This document shows, in pieces, positions 34,896 through 47,200 of a DNA stretch of 64,000 nt. Every line of letters starts with the position of its first letter. The first letter of the stretch is position 1. Below the pieces are notes generated by a model, which was given only the letters and a program-made list of their open reading frames with translations, did no database searches and was not told where the DNA came from. The stretch comes from Vigna angularis (lineage: Eukaryota > Streptophyta > Magnoliopsida > Fabales > Fabaceae). The stretch spans positions 10,970,501-11,034,500 of the forward strand of contig NC_068973.1 of NCBI RefSeq assembly GCF_016808095.1, in the 5' to 3' direction. The translations under genes and the position numbers were made by a program.

Positions 34896-36460
34896 GACGT
34901 TCAATCGCACTTTCAAGTTCGGAAACCTCTGTAATCGTTATTTCGCCGGCATGCTCTCAACCACTAGGCCTCGACTCGATCTTCATCCTAACCAACCCAG
35001 AAATGCATCCAACGCAGACCTTCGTATCATCTAACCCAAAATTGCATTCAACCCAATACTGACGTTCACTCAACCAATGCGATTAAGACATCGACCTTCG
35101 TCCTATTCAACCCAAAAATGCATCTTAGCACATATAAATAGCATATATAAATAGCACATACAAACAATAGTGAAAAGATTTTATGTAATTATATGTTTCT
35201 AACAAGGACATAATTAAAATAATAGAAAAATAAGGAGATACAGGATAAGACTGGCGAGATATAGGAAGAATCACTCTTGTAGTAATATTATATTATAGTA
35301 ATATTATATACCTCACTTTATTGAGAACCGTTATCTATACTACTACTGTTGCTAGTAATAAGATATTTTGTTGAATTAAATTTATAATATTTTGAATTAC
35401 TAAAAAGTCACAAGAAAAACATATTGAGGTCTGGCAGTGCTTTTTTAAATAATAATGTTTTTCCATTTTCTGGTATATTTCAATTTTATGTTAGGTTGAG
35501 TCGAGAAAAGAGCGAATATGAAGGGTGCATGTATTTATAGTTATGTATTTATAGTTGAATTCATTAAAATTGGTTATTTAATTATAGTTGAATTCATTGA
35601 ATTATAGTCAAAAGAAGCCATCATTAATGCATTATTAATTATCATTAATTCTCAGGGGGCAAACTGAAGAATATTCATGTAATTTCGGAATACAGGGTGA
35701 AAATTGGGAAGTACGCGAGAAGAACTCTTTCTTTTCTCCTTCACAAAATCCTTTTTACACTTTAGAAAATCATTTTAATTTAAACACATACTACGATATG
35801 ATTGATAAATAACTCTGAGGACAACTGCTTTTCGAAGCTGTCCGCAACCTTTAAGTTGTCGTTTTGTGATTTATTGGTAATTTCCTATCAGGTGTAATAA
35901 ATGATATGAAATATGTGGACACAATAATTGCAAGCAAATATCTTATAAAACAACAACCATTATCATTCATTTATTAATTTTATTTTAAAAATATCAATAA
36001 TTAACTTTTTAAACTAAAATAATATTTATCATAAATTTATGTTTTTATTACAACAGCTAAATATGCAATATAAAATATAAATTTAAGTACTGTTTTTAAT
36101 AAAATAATTAATTACATTTAATTTTATAGTATTTTGAATTATTAAATAATCATAAGAAAAATATATTAATCAATCTCGCAACGTTTTTTATAAATAGAAA
36201 TGATTTTTTACATTCAGGTAAATTTTAGTTTTATGTTAGACTGAACCAAAGAAAGAGTATAAGAATCTAATAACAAAGATGAAAAGGTTGAGTTATTTAA
36301 TAATTAAAAGAAAAACAAAACAAAAAAAATTAAAAATAATTGAGAGAAAAAGTTGTAATTGATTTGATTGAGATGATTTTTAAAATAAATTTTTAAAAAA
36401 TTATTTTAAAAACATAAATTGTGTCTTTTCGTATTTACTGTGTGGGTGGATGGATGATAG
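34896..36460. other. non-coding sequence with partial copies of the local duplication
   Basis: 35340-35530 and 36040-36460 are older, more diverged copies of the segment at 33483-33670 (sharing TTTTGAATTA, then CACAAGAAAAAC-like and GAAAAAGAGCGAA-like phrases). No gene is seen. Confidence 0.5.
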
Positions 36461-37056
36461 TGGACTTTATAATAATTTAAATAAAATAAAATTATCCAAA
36501 ATATTTTCTAAAATGTTTTTTTTCAATATATTGTTTTTTGATATAAATTTTCATTTCATAATAAATTTTTTATTTTAATTTAAAACTATTAAAATTCGAA
36601 CTCATACTTTAACCATTATTTGTATATAAAATAAGTTTTTAAAATTTATTTTAAAGGGATTAATTTCAATACAAACTTTTATTTATATTTTACTTTTTTC
36701 TCGTCTATACAATCTTTATCTCTTTTCTTACTTTTTCCTTAATCCAAATAAAGTTTTGAAGTTGCATGATTGTTTTGGCATTAGACTCTGTGCACGTCAT
36801 GATTAAAATGGTTCTTCGTGTAACACAAGTTCTTTTATAGTTTTTTATAATTATGGGGAAACAGCTTCCTCAGTTTCCTATCAGGTAGGTATCGTAATTG
36901 ATTTGAAATAGTGGAAACAATAATTGAAAGCAAATGTTTTATCAAACAATTATTATCATTCATTTATCTAATTTTATTATAAAAATATAAATAATTAACT
37001 TTTAAATTAAAATAATATTTCTCATAAATTACCGTTTTTTTTACATCACACGCATT

Positions 37057-37102
<46 letters not shown>

Positions 37103-37731
37103 TAGTTGAATTAAATTTTATGGCATTCTGAATTATTAAAAAATCACAATAATATTCTTTTGGTAAATAGAAATGCCTTTCTATTTTTTTTGGATAGATT
37201 TCAATTTTACGTTACGTTAAACCGAAGAAAGAGCGAAAATGAAAAGAATCAAAGAGATGAGAAAGTTAAGTTATTTAAATCGAAAGAAAAAAAAAAGTAA
37301 AAAGTAAAAAAATAAATGAATAAAAAGTTCATAATTGATTTGATTGAGATGATATTTGGAATCTGAGCTCTAAGTTGCATGTCTTTTTGAGTATGGTGGT
37401 TCTGCTTATGTTCAGGGGAGTGTATTATGTATATTAGGTTGGAACTCGAGTAGTGGTGTTATTCTTCCTACTCTTTTCTTCCTTGTTGTGTTATTCGTTT
37501 TTTGAGATTATTTATGATCATTCGGTCTTTCCATAAAGAGGGAGTCTGAAAAGGGTTTAGACTGTTACACCACAAATTAATGAGTATATGATCATCGGTG
37601 GAGTAAAGTCCAAGATCACTGTCGTTATCGTGGTGAACCTTCCTATGAAATTTTAGGCCATCGAGGTAGGTATATTTACAAATAAGGTTCTAAACATGGT
37701 ATTCAAAGCTTTAAAGGAATCCATCTAGTAT
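36461..37731. repeat. local duplication, copy 2
   Basis: Matches copy 1 without its solo LTR: at 37111-37130 the sequence AAATTTTATGGCATTCTG is continuous. It includes a TA run at about 37064-37099. It ends in the TAT that was duplicated by the next element. Confidence 0.85.
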
Positions 37732-38843
37732 TACTAATACAAAATAGGTTTTTTAAATATGTTATTTTGAACTTTTTAATTCTATTTTAGAAGAGACTTA
37801 AATTTGATAGACTTAATTTTTAAATCTGTTATTAAATAAGAGACTTAAATTTTAATTCTGTTATGAATCAACAAACTTAAATTTTTCATCCAAAATTACA
37901 AATCCAATATATATTTCATTACCATCTAAATCAACCACCAGAAAATTCATCTTTTTTATATAAATTTCCATACACGTAAAGATAAAATTGGAATATAGTA
38001 TAAGTAATCATTCTCTCAATTCAATTCATCTTAACAATAAAAAAAATACACAAAGAACCCATCAATTCAATCATATTCTTTACAATACAAACTAGGAACA
38101 GAGGAAGAAAAATTGGAGTAATTAGTAATCACTCACAAAAAACCCTAAAACCCTAAAAATTCTTAACCCTAAAAATCACTACAAAACAAATTTAAATCTA
38201 AAACAGGAGCGGCGACAGCGGCGATGGGAGCGACGACAACCGCGACGACAACCACGACGACGGGAGCGTTGGCAACCACGGCGACGGGAGCGTTGGCAAC
38301 CACGGCGACGGGAGCGGCAACAACCGCGACGGGAGCGGCACCAGCGGCAACGAGAGTGGCACCAGCGGCAACGAGAGTGGCACCAACGGCAACGAGAGCG
38401 GCGGTAGCGGCAACGAGAGCGGCGATAGTGAGAACAACTCGGAAGAGCAGACAAGACCTTCAAGGCGGAGGCTATGACATATGTGCCTTTGGACACAGAG
38501 GCAAATCTCTCCAGGTGGGAGAAGGTGGAGAAAGAAGTGTGATGTTTCTGTGAAGAAAATTTAGGTTAAAGATAGATATAAAGAAAAAAGTAGGTTAAAG
38601 ATGGATTTAAGTCTGTTCGAAATTTAACTCATAAAATTAAAATCTTATTTCATTTGAAAAAATTTTAAATGTTAATTTAAGTCTAGTAAAAAACTTAACA
38701 GATACAAAAATTAAGTTTGTTTGTATTTTAACAAATTTAAAATAAAAATTTAAGTCTGTTATAAGATTAACAGATTTATTAAGTGTATTATTTTGAAAAC
38801 AAACTTAAATTGAGAGACTTAAAAGGCTCTTTTTGTACTAGTG
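37732..38843. mobile_element. non-autonomous CACTA element (1,112 bp), target duplication TAT
   Basis: The ends are TACTAATACAAAATAGG (first base mutated from C) and CTCTTTTTGTACTAGTG. TAT flanks it at 37729-37731 and 38844-38846. Copy 1 of the duplication has the single uninterrupted TAT at 34079-34081. Subterminal repeats of AGACTTAAATTT-like motifs occur in both orientations at both ends. The centre (38205-38470) is a GC-rich block of GCGACGGGAGCGGCA-like repeats. No transposase. Confidence 0.9.
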
Positions 38844-38859
38844 TATGATGATAGCGTCT

Positions 38860-39905
38860 CACTAGTACAGAAAGGGCTTTAGACATATGTTATTTTGGGC
38901 TTTTAACGTCAGATCTCGATTCGACGTTTTTATGGGTGACGTTAATGGGACGTCAGACTCCACAGGTGTAACATCTTTATAAACGTCGAACATGCATTAA
39001 CTGACGTCCATAGTGCCCTTAGACGTCGGACATGGCACTAACTGACGTCTACTTCGTGTCTTTGGTTAGCGTAGTAGCACCTTCTTCCTTTGCTAGTTTC
39101 GTCATAGAAAAGGTTGCGTCTTTTGGACTTCTTATGACATTTCAACCGAAAACCAAATCTGGGTCCTTGCTTATTTCCATTCCAACCGGGAATGAAAATG
39201 AATACGGTGACATGAGAACTAGGCAAGGACCTAGGTTCGGTTTTGGATTGAAACGCTATAAGACATCCAAAAGACGCAAGCTTTTCTTACGAGGAAACTA
39301 GCAAAGGGAGAATATGCTACTACGCTACCCAAAGACACGAGAAAAACTGTATCAAAACACAACGAAAACTCATTTTAATCGGTTCAAATGGAAGATAATC
39401 CATCAAAGACTAATTTAATCAGAGTAAAAGTAATTTTAAACGGTTCAAAAGAGACAAAAACGCACCTATAAATGCAATGCCACAAAGAGAAAAGGCGAGA
39501 AGGAAGACGATGAAGTGCTCGTAACCGCGGGTTCGATTTCTGATTTAACAGCAAACAAGATGTCATACACAAAGGGCATCGACGCCTATTCTCGCGTAGA
39601 CGTCGGAGCCCTCACTAATATGACGTCCAAAACAACTTTTCACCTACCCTGTCAGGCCATTTAGACATCAAATGGCGAGATCAGACGTCTATATGGCGGA
39701 AAAAAAGAATTTTTCATCTACTTGTCAGACATATACACGTCTGTTAGGAGGGCACTAGCGTCTATAATCGTATATAGACGTCGGTGTGGTGGGATCAGAC
39801 GTCTATATGGCGGAAAAAAAGAACTTTTCATCTACCTGTCAGACACATAAGCATCTGTTAGGAGGGACACCGACGTCTATAATATTATAAAAACGTGCAT
39901 TTTTC
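38860..39905. mobile_element. CACTA-type element, right end missing
   Basis: It begins CACTAGTACAGAAAGGGC with many subterminal GACGTC-type repeats (38915-39050). It contains a long foldback at 39055-39339 and two copies of a roughly 120-bp unit at about 39677-39900 (each with AGACGTCTATATGGCGG). The right terminus is absent where an LTR-like sequence begins. The left part is repeated, without its terminus, at 34092-34370. Confidence 0.7.
39055..39339. repeat. long inverted repeat (arms about 116 bp)
   Basis: Arm 39055-39170 runs from CGTGTCTTTGGTTAGCGTAG to GGGTCCTTGC. Arm 39223-39339 is its imperfect reverse complement, from GCAAGGACC to CTACCCAAAGACACG. The loop is about 52 bp and itself holds a short inverted pair (CATTCC/GGAATG). 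Confidence 0.85.
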
Positions 39906-39929
39906 AAATCTTTTTGCAAAATTAGGATG

Positions 39930-41095
39930 CTCTTTAAAACTTTCTTGCGCTATAAGTAAAGTGTGTATGCAATAAAATGTAAAGAGATAGAGAAAGAAGA
40001 TCAAACACATTTTTTATCTTGGTTCGGCCTCAACGTCTACATGTAGTCACCCTTCCAATCAACCCTTTGATTAAAGGATATTTCACTATAATGATTGGAG
40101 AATTACACCAAAGGTTTTACAGTGAACACACTCTCACAATGTAAACACCTTTTCCACTCAAAGAATCAAATATAGAAACGAATACACCTAGACACACAGA
40201 ACCACACATTCTTGCTGCAGAATCCCTTTGAGAATCCCTTCTCCAAGGCCAAGAGCTGCTTACTCTTCTTCCTGTTGCACACGAATAGGGACAACACAAT
40301 CAACAAGTGCAAAAACCTTTTCTGATCACAGCAAAAACACCTGTAGTGCAGATAGGATCAACTAGTCAAGCTCTCAAATTTCCTCTCAAGAATCCTTCAA
40401 GTTTCTTCAAGATCTTTGGTTCTTGATTCTTGGAGCGTCAATGTAATCTGTAAGACTTTCTCAAATCAAAACTGTCAGATATGAAAATGTACAAATGATC
40501 AAGTGTTACAGAAATACAAGCTCAATTTATAGTTTCTATCATAACAGATGCAAAGTAATCAATTACGTTAGTAATGTAATCGGTTACATAATAAAAACCA
40601 GATGTAACAGAATTACAACTAACTCAACTCTTAATTGAATGCACAATTAATGTAATCAATTTTCATTTAATGTTAGTCAAACATATTTAAAAATATGATC
40701 GTTAAAATAGACTAAACTGAAAACAGTTTTCAAAAGATAACAAACTTAATGGATTACATAAAATGTGTAATCGATTAAGCTTAACACTTAAAGAAATTTT
40801 GAAAACATTTTCTCTTCAAAAACTCATCACAGCACATTTGAAAATGATATATGCAAAGACACGAGTTTTAATCGATTCACCAACTAATGTAATCGATTTA
40901 AACTTGTTGTTTTGTCACAGTTCAAAACTTAAGCTTTTGTGAATGTGGTTTTCATCACTCATAAACATACAATATGCATACAAAGATATAATCACAATAG
41001 TATGCAAAAACAACAGTATGTCCAACATATGCATTAATCAGCAATAAACATTTATATATCCACATATGTATTAAACACATAACACACATTTCTGT
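39930..41095 (-). mobile_element. diverged copia LTR fragment related to that of C
   Basis: ATCTTGGTTCGGCCTCAAC and the segment around it parallel the ATCCTGGTTCGAATC segment of C's LTR, in the same orientation. AATCGATT and AATCGGTTA motifs follow at 40555-40900. It abuts the gag fragment at 41100. No target duplication is visible. Confidence 0.5.
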
Positions 41096-41099
41096 TGTC

Positions 41100-42137
41100 T
41101 CATGACAAGATCTGTATTGTTACAATTTTGCTTGTGATATGATTACCCATCTTCACTATTCCAAAGTTTCCTTTTTGATAGGATGAGAAGAATCCCTCAT
41201 GAGGAGTAACATGGAAAGATGCTCCGGTATCTACTATCCATGTGCAGTCATCAAAAGCAATATTTAGATAGTTTACCTCAGTGATAAGGAACACATTCTC
41301 ATCATTTGATACCACCGCTGTTGTGGTCTTTTCTTCCAACTTCTTTTTGGGATCTATCACATCAGGGTGTATAGTTCCATTCTTCTGATCTCTTTTCAGG
41401 AATCTACATTTTTGCTTCTTGTGGCCATCTTTTTCACAATAAAAGCATGTCAAACCTTTGGAACGAGACTTGAATCTTCCTCGTGACTCTTCACGTTTTC
41501 CTTTGCTTTTGTGTTCACTCCTTCCTCTATTCTCAACAACGTTGGCTTCTGAGTGACTACTCATTCCTCTTTCTTTCTTTCTGGACTCTTCATTCAGCAA
41601 AATGTCTATAATGTTATCCAACCTAAGCTTTCCATCTGGTGTTGAGTTACTGAGAGTGACCACCAATGTGTCCCAACTCTCCGGTAGAGAACTAAGGAGT
41701 AGAAGAGCTTGTAACTTGTCATCTATCTTCATATCTGCCTTCATTAATTGGTTCACAATACCTTTGAAGGTGTTGAGATGCTCGATCATATTTTGGTCGT
41801 CAGAATACTCCAACTTTACAAGTCGCCTGACAAGGTGAGCTTTATTTCTCGGAGTCTTCTTTTGAATCATAGATTCAAGCTTTATCCATAACTCATACGC
41901 ATCGGTATAAGTCGATACATGCTCAAACAAGCTTTTGTCAATGTATTTCCGAATCATAGCCACTGTTTTACGATTCAGAATCTCCCAATCTTTTTCGGTC
42001 TTCCCTTCTGAAATTTTCGGATTTGTGATCGGCTCATACAAATCCTTGCAGTATAGATGATCTTCCATCATCGGCTTCCAGTAGGAGTAATTATCTGCAG
42101 TTAGCTTGAACATGTCTCCTTCCATCTTGAGTTTCAC
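41100..42137 (-). pseudogene. copia gag-protease fragment (element D)
   Basis: N-terminal 345 residues of a copia polyprotein. Gag of the UBN2 type spans 5-190 (FKLTADNYSYWKPMMEDHL). The zinc knuckle CFYCEKDGHKKQKC is at about 230-243. The protease active site is intact as DTGASFHV at about 302. The frame ends soon after protease with a short unrelated tail where the LTR-like sequence at 39930-41095 begins; integrase and reverse transcriptase are absent. It differs clearly from A, B and C in gag sequence, so it is a fourth copia family. The start lies directly inside the primer site. Confidence 0.88.
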
Positions 42138-42157
42138 AGGATTCTGACTTTTTCAAA

Positions 42158-42600
42158 CTGGTGGCTCTGATTCCACTGTTGGGAAACAACGGTATTTGTT
42201 CCCTCCTCTGCTAACCCAAAATGGGCACTATGCGGAAGCGTAAAAATAAAAGTGTAAACGTAGGGAAAAATAACACCGGAAATTTTAACGTGGAAAATCC
42301 TCTCAGAAAAAACCACGGGATCTAGTCCAGAAAATTATCTCCACTATGAAAGTAGGATTACAGTGTTTCTCTCACTCTCTAAGGATCTCTCAATAAATTT
42401 CACCCTCTCGGATGGTATACAAAAAAATTCTCTTTTGCACACTCACAGTTTCTACTACACAGTGTCTTTCACCTCTCGGTGATGTTTCTCTCTTCACGAT
42501 AGTACCTGTAGCTTTCTCTCTTTCTCCTCTTGAATTCTTTCTTCACCGTTTGATTCTTGGTGAGTTGTGTTTTGCTGCACATTTTGCATTCATTTTATAA
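42158..42600 (-). repeat. primer site and 5' LTR of element D
   Basis: On the minus strand 42175-42158 reads TGGAATCAGAGCCACCAG, a one-base variant of the tRNA-iMet primer site. The LTR starts at 42177 (plus strand TGTTGGGAAAC) and continues through a CT-rich stretch. Its outer end, near 42600, is estimated only. Confidence 0.65.
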
Positions 42601-43680
42601 TGAATGAAGGAAGAAAGGACAAGAAACATGGTTGGTGCATTGGAGCAATTTATGGAGCTTTAGTGAAGGTGGAAGACATTCTTCCTCAATATATGGTATA
42701 TGAAAACATTGAATCTTCTTTTCAGCATGTGGATGGGTCCCATTTTTGTTTTTATCCAACAATAACTAATGAGACCTACAAATATAAATTTTGCATATCC
42801 AAGTTTAATTAGTCAAAACAGACTTATTGATACTAAAATTTGATGCAAAAACTTATGATAACAAATTTTGACCAGTTCAACCCTTTTTATGCAGTAAAAT
42901 GAGTAACTCAACCAACCAGATTTTAGTGCATAGATTCAAATGACCTTTGGACACTGAAATGTATCCATATACAACATTTAAAACTTGTTGAAAGCACTGA
43001 AATTAAATCAAGGATGTTTAGTAATGATCTAGATACCGAAACAAAATTAAAAATAAAAAAATGGACCAAACAAAGCAATGCAGTCCTATACCAGATGTTA
43101 TATCAGATTCTAATGCATATGCATCATTGTTGTGATTACTTTATACACAATTATTGGATTTTGGCTCAAGTGTTTTCATCATCAAGTGAAATATTATGTT
43201 TCTTCACAATTTCAATCACATTTTACATATATCTACAACTCAAAAGAGATATTTTTCCTGGGCAGAAGAAGAAAGTCATGAAGAGTAGTTGTAAATTATA
43301 ATATCTACTTTAAATCAATGCTAGCCATATAAAAAGTGAGGTATGTTTTAAATATAGAGAATTGAAGTAATCTCCTTTATATATGTAGATAAGTATCTTC
43401 TGAAAAAGGCTATACAGGTTCAATTTTCTTTAATTCAGTTTGATTAATTATTTTGACCTTAATTTTCAGTAAAATGGACTAATTCCCTGTATGAATTAGT
43501 TCTTGATGTTTCATTTCAAGATATTGATAGTAAACTACATCAGAAGTTAGCTTTTCTCTAGTAGCAAATAAACAATTGTTATCCAAAAAAAGCAAATTAA
43601 TTGTCAAATTTTGAAAAGTAAGCTTTGGTACAGGTCCCCACCCACTTAAGCCAATGTGTGTGCTTAGTTTGCTGTTAGAA
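42601..43680. other. spacer without recognisable gene
   Basis: Short open frames here (to 95 codons) have no recognised motif, are AT-rich and lack splice context. I see nothing else. Confidence 0.45.
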
Positions 43681-44289
43681 GTTTCACTTGAGAATTAAAC
43701 TGTAAAATAATTCTAGAGGGCTTGATTGATTCCTCTCATACTCTTCTATTTATAAAAATAAATTGATACAAGAGTACATGATAATTAGGGTAACCTTAGA
43801 CACAATATAATCATGATAGGGTAACATAGACACAATATAATAATGATAAATAGGGTAACCTAGACACAATATAATCATGATAAATAGAATAATCCTAGAC
43901 ACAATATAATCATGATAAATAGAGTAACCCTAGACATAATATAATCATAATAAATAGGATAAATATTCTAACACTCTCCCTTAAGCTGGACATACAAATT
44001 GTATGTGCCAAGCTTGGAATAAATAAACTCAATCCAACAAAATCAACTTGTCTAAAATGTCGAGGCAATAGACGTGGTAACTCTGGCTTCGAATAAGATG
44101 TACATATGCTTCAAACCATCAAGAGAGAATGTCTATAACCAAATTGGACTCACAAACCAGTGTAACCAAAGAGACTCCTCATAAGCTTATGGAGAATAAT
44201 ATTAGACAACCACGAAACTTCATCTAGCACCATGAACCTTCAAGTAGGATGACTTTGACAAAGTTGATTTCCATCAAAAGTGAATGATG

Positions 44290-45130
44290 AGTGGTAGACA
44301 ACGACAAACTGCAGAGACTGGATTGCCATCAAGTAAGGATGGGGCCTACATGGCTAAAAGTGACAAAAATGCAAGGACTGCTATCTCTGACTAGTTGGGG
44401 CCTGCAGTTGCTGAAAGCGACAAAACAACAAGGACTGATATCTTTGACTAATTGGGGCCTGCAGTGGCTGAAAGCAGGGACTGTCATTTCTGACTAGTTG
44501 GGGCCTCTAACTAGTGTCTGACTAGTGGCTGGAAACATACTTCCCCTCACTGTAGGGACTAAATTGCCATTACTGACTGATGGGGCCTGTAGGGACTAAA
44601 TTGCCATCACTGATTGATGGAGCCTACAGGGACTAAATTGCCATCAAGTAAGGATGGAGCCTACAGTGGACAAAAACATACTACATGAACTAAACTGCCA
44701 TCAAGTAAGGATGGGGCATGTAGTGGCTAAAAGCGACAAACTACAGGGATTAAATTGCCATCAGTGGCTAAAGGAGATATGCAAGGATTGCCATCACTGA
44801 TTGATGGGGTTTGTAGTGGCTGAAACAAACTGTAGTGACTAAACTACCATAACTGATTGATGGGGTCTATAGTGGATGAAACATACTACAGGGACTAAAC
44901 TATCATCATTGACTGATGTGAGCCTATAGTGGTTGAAAGTGACAAACTACAGGGACTAAATTGCCATCATTGACTGATGGGGCCTATAGTGGCTGGAAGC
45001 GACAAAACTATAAGGACTGCCATCACTGACTGACAAGGTGGTGGGGGCCTACAGTGGCAGAAAGGACAAAACTACAAGGCCTACCATCACTGACGGATGG
45101 GGCATGCAGTGGCTAGAAACATACTCTCCC
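44290..45130. repeat. irregular tandem repeats inside element E
   Basis: The unit, about 60-70 bp, contains GGACTAAATTGCCATCA, then CTGATGGGGCCTACAGTGG, then CTGAAAGCGACAAACTA. It occurs more than ten times with variable spacing. No coding frame. Confidence 0.8.
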
Positions 45131-45889
45131 TCACGGCAAACGACGAAAATGACGACGTGCCGATAACAAATCGTGAAGGTGGAAGATCATAATGGTCTCC
45201 TTAATAGATCTGACAAGGGACTGGTGAAATTGTTTGACTAAGATTCTGAATCTTGCCAGAAATAGACTCCTCCTCATGCCATGGGGAACCTTCAACCTAT
45301 GACTTTGGTGTTGAAATTTCTTGGTGTTAACAAGCTAATAACATTGACTCTCCTTGGAGACCTGTAAATAAATGACACAAGCCATTAGGAACATCACAAC
45401 TGCTACAATATGCAAAGCTAAACACACATTATGAAAGAGGCTAAGGAATCATGCTGAAATAAAGAATTTTTTTTCTTTTGGTTCAGCGAGATGAACGACA
45501 ATGGCGCGATATGATCCTAACATTGGGAAGGTGACTTGTGACAAACACGCACCGGAAGCTGATAGGAGAAAAGTCGTTCGTGACATTGCGTGTGGAGGAG
45601 AATGAGGCAACGACAACCAGGGATGGGTCGCGCTCCTCGATGCTCACAAAACCCCTAACTTCGTCAGGGAAAACGAGACGACAACGGTGGCGGAGGTAGA
45701 ACAGATGTGGCGTGTGTGGCGATGCTTGGATGAGAACTAGCCCTCGACACAAGTCGAGTTGACCATCGCTCAAGGAGGCGATCCAAATCCATTGGTCGCC
45801 GGACTAAACTATGGTGGTGGCTGGTGGCGGGCATTAGCGGACAACGTCAGAATGACAGAAAATAGAGGTTGATGGTGACAAACTTATGT

Positions 45890-46020
45890 GGACAACTCCT
45901 AACAGTGGAAAAATAGTGCCAAGTGGACAACGACAAACGACGCCAGGCAACGACAAACAGCGTCGAACAGCGACAAACGACACCAGACAGCGACAAACAG
46001 TGCCAGACAGTTGCGGACAA
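45890..46020. repeat. short tandem repeat in the leader of element E
   Basis: ACAACGACAAACGACGCCAG-like units of about 19 bp, six or seven copies, next to the primer site side. Confidence 0.75.
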
Positions 46021-46451
46021 CAACTAGGGTTTGGAGACTAGATAGAAATCAGAACAAGATTGCTCATTTAGGTATTTAAGAAAAAATGAAATTTTTAATG
46101 CCACCGGTGGCAACAAAGACAGAGTAGGAAGAGACTCTGACAACCTGCTCTGATACCAACTTGAGAATTAAACTATAAAATAATTCTAGAGGGCTTGATT
46201 GATTCCTCTCATAATCTTCTATTTATAAAAATAAATTGATACAAGAGTACATGATAATTAGGGTAACCTTAGACACAATATAATAATGATAGGGTAACCT
46301 AGACACAATATAATCATGATAAATAGGATAACCTAGACACAATATAATCATGATAAATAGAATAATCCTAGACACAATATAATCATGATAAATAGAGTAA
46401 CCCTAGACATAATATAATCATGATAAATAGGGTAAATATTCTAACAGTTTC

Positions 46452-47200
46452 AAATTATGTTTTCAACATAAAAAATTAATTTACAACCATATTTGAGAGG
46501 TGAGAATCTTCAAGAAGGCCATGACAAGTAATTAGGGAATATCGACCATGATAAGTAATTAGGGAATATCAGCCATGACAAGTAATTAAGGAATATCGGC
46601 CAACAATTATACAAAAGGAATTGAGAGTGAAAATGTGAAAGAATTATAAATGAGATTAATTACAGCTTCACATAATGTGTAGAAAAGAAAATGAAGCATT
46701 TGGTGTGCCAAACTTCCACGAGTTGGAAGAGAGTGGGAGTAGTAAAATCTCTTTTCCACTAACTAAAGCATCAAAATGTCATTTACTGCAAAGAAGGTTA
46801 TACAAATTAATACAGAGTGAAGAGACATACCTACGAGGGATCACCTGGAAGAAACCCCAATCCTTTGAAGCCCTAGCAATGTGCTACTTGCACTCTTGCC
46901 TCACAGTCTCGTCCTTGTCCTCGAAGCGGCTGAGATCCATGACTGAAAGTTCACAATCCTCGGCGACCACCAGGAAACGACGTGGAGGCGTGTTGATGGC
47001 GTGGATGCTCCGACTAGTGTGCACAGCGTGGAGGTTTCGAGACGTTTAGGGCTTCAACACGACATGGAGCGCGGTATGTTTTGTGCTCTAGGATGAGACC
47101 AATGCTCTAGGATGAGACCAAGATTGAGATTGGAAGAAACGAAATGGTGAAGTGTTCTGTTGTGGAAGAAACGAAATGGTAAAGAAAAGCTATGTGGGTC
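46452..47200. other. spacer with a short triple repeat
   Basis: 46515-46600 holds three copies of a roughly 32-bp unit (CATGACAAGTAATTAGGGAATATC). The open frame at 46675-47049 has no recognised motif. Nothing else supported. Confidence 0.45.

Larger units (their letters stand above)
43686..46446 (-). mobile_element. non-autonomous LTR retrotransposon E (2,761 bp)
   Basis: 288-bp LTRs lie at 43686-43973 and 46159-46446. The target duplication GTTTC is at 43681-43685 and 46447-46451. On the minus strand the tRNA-iMet site TGGTATCAGAGCAGG lies at 46158-46144, directly after the 5' LTR, and the purine tract AAGGGAGAG directly before the 3' LTR. Each LTR contains several copies of a CACAATATAATCATGATAAATAG-like unit of about 30 bp. 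The interior has no gag or pol; it consists of tandem repeats and a GC-rich part. Size and content fit a LARD/TRIM-like element dependent on enzymes in trans. Confidence 0.92.

Noticed and set aside
38140..38180. Telomere-like CCCTAAA strings.
   Set aside because: Only three or four irregular copies (CCCTAAAA) inside a CACTA element; not a telomeric or interstitial telomeric array.
38179..38553. Ala/Thr-rich and Arg/Cys-rich open frames on both strands.
   Set aside because: A low-complexity repeat that is open in many frames. Kept only as a finding about the GC-rich core.
45483..45773. 96-codon open frame in element E.
   Set aside because: No motif, no homologous frame in another copy, and placed in the non-coding interior of an LTR element.
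46675..47049. 124-codon open frame.
   Set aside because: No recognised domain, no promoter or splice context, and composition that shifts halfway.
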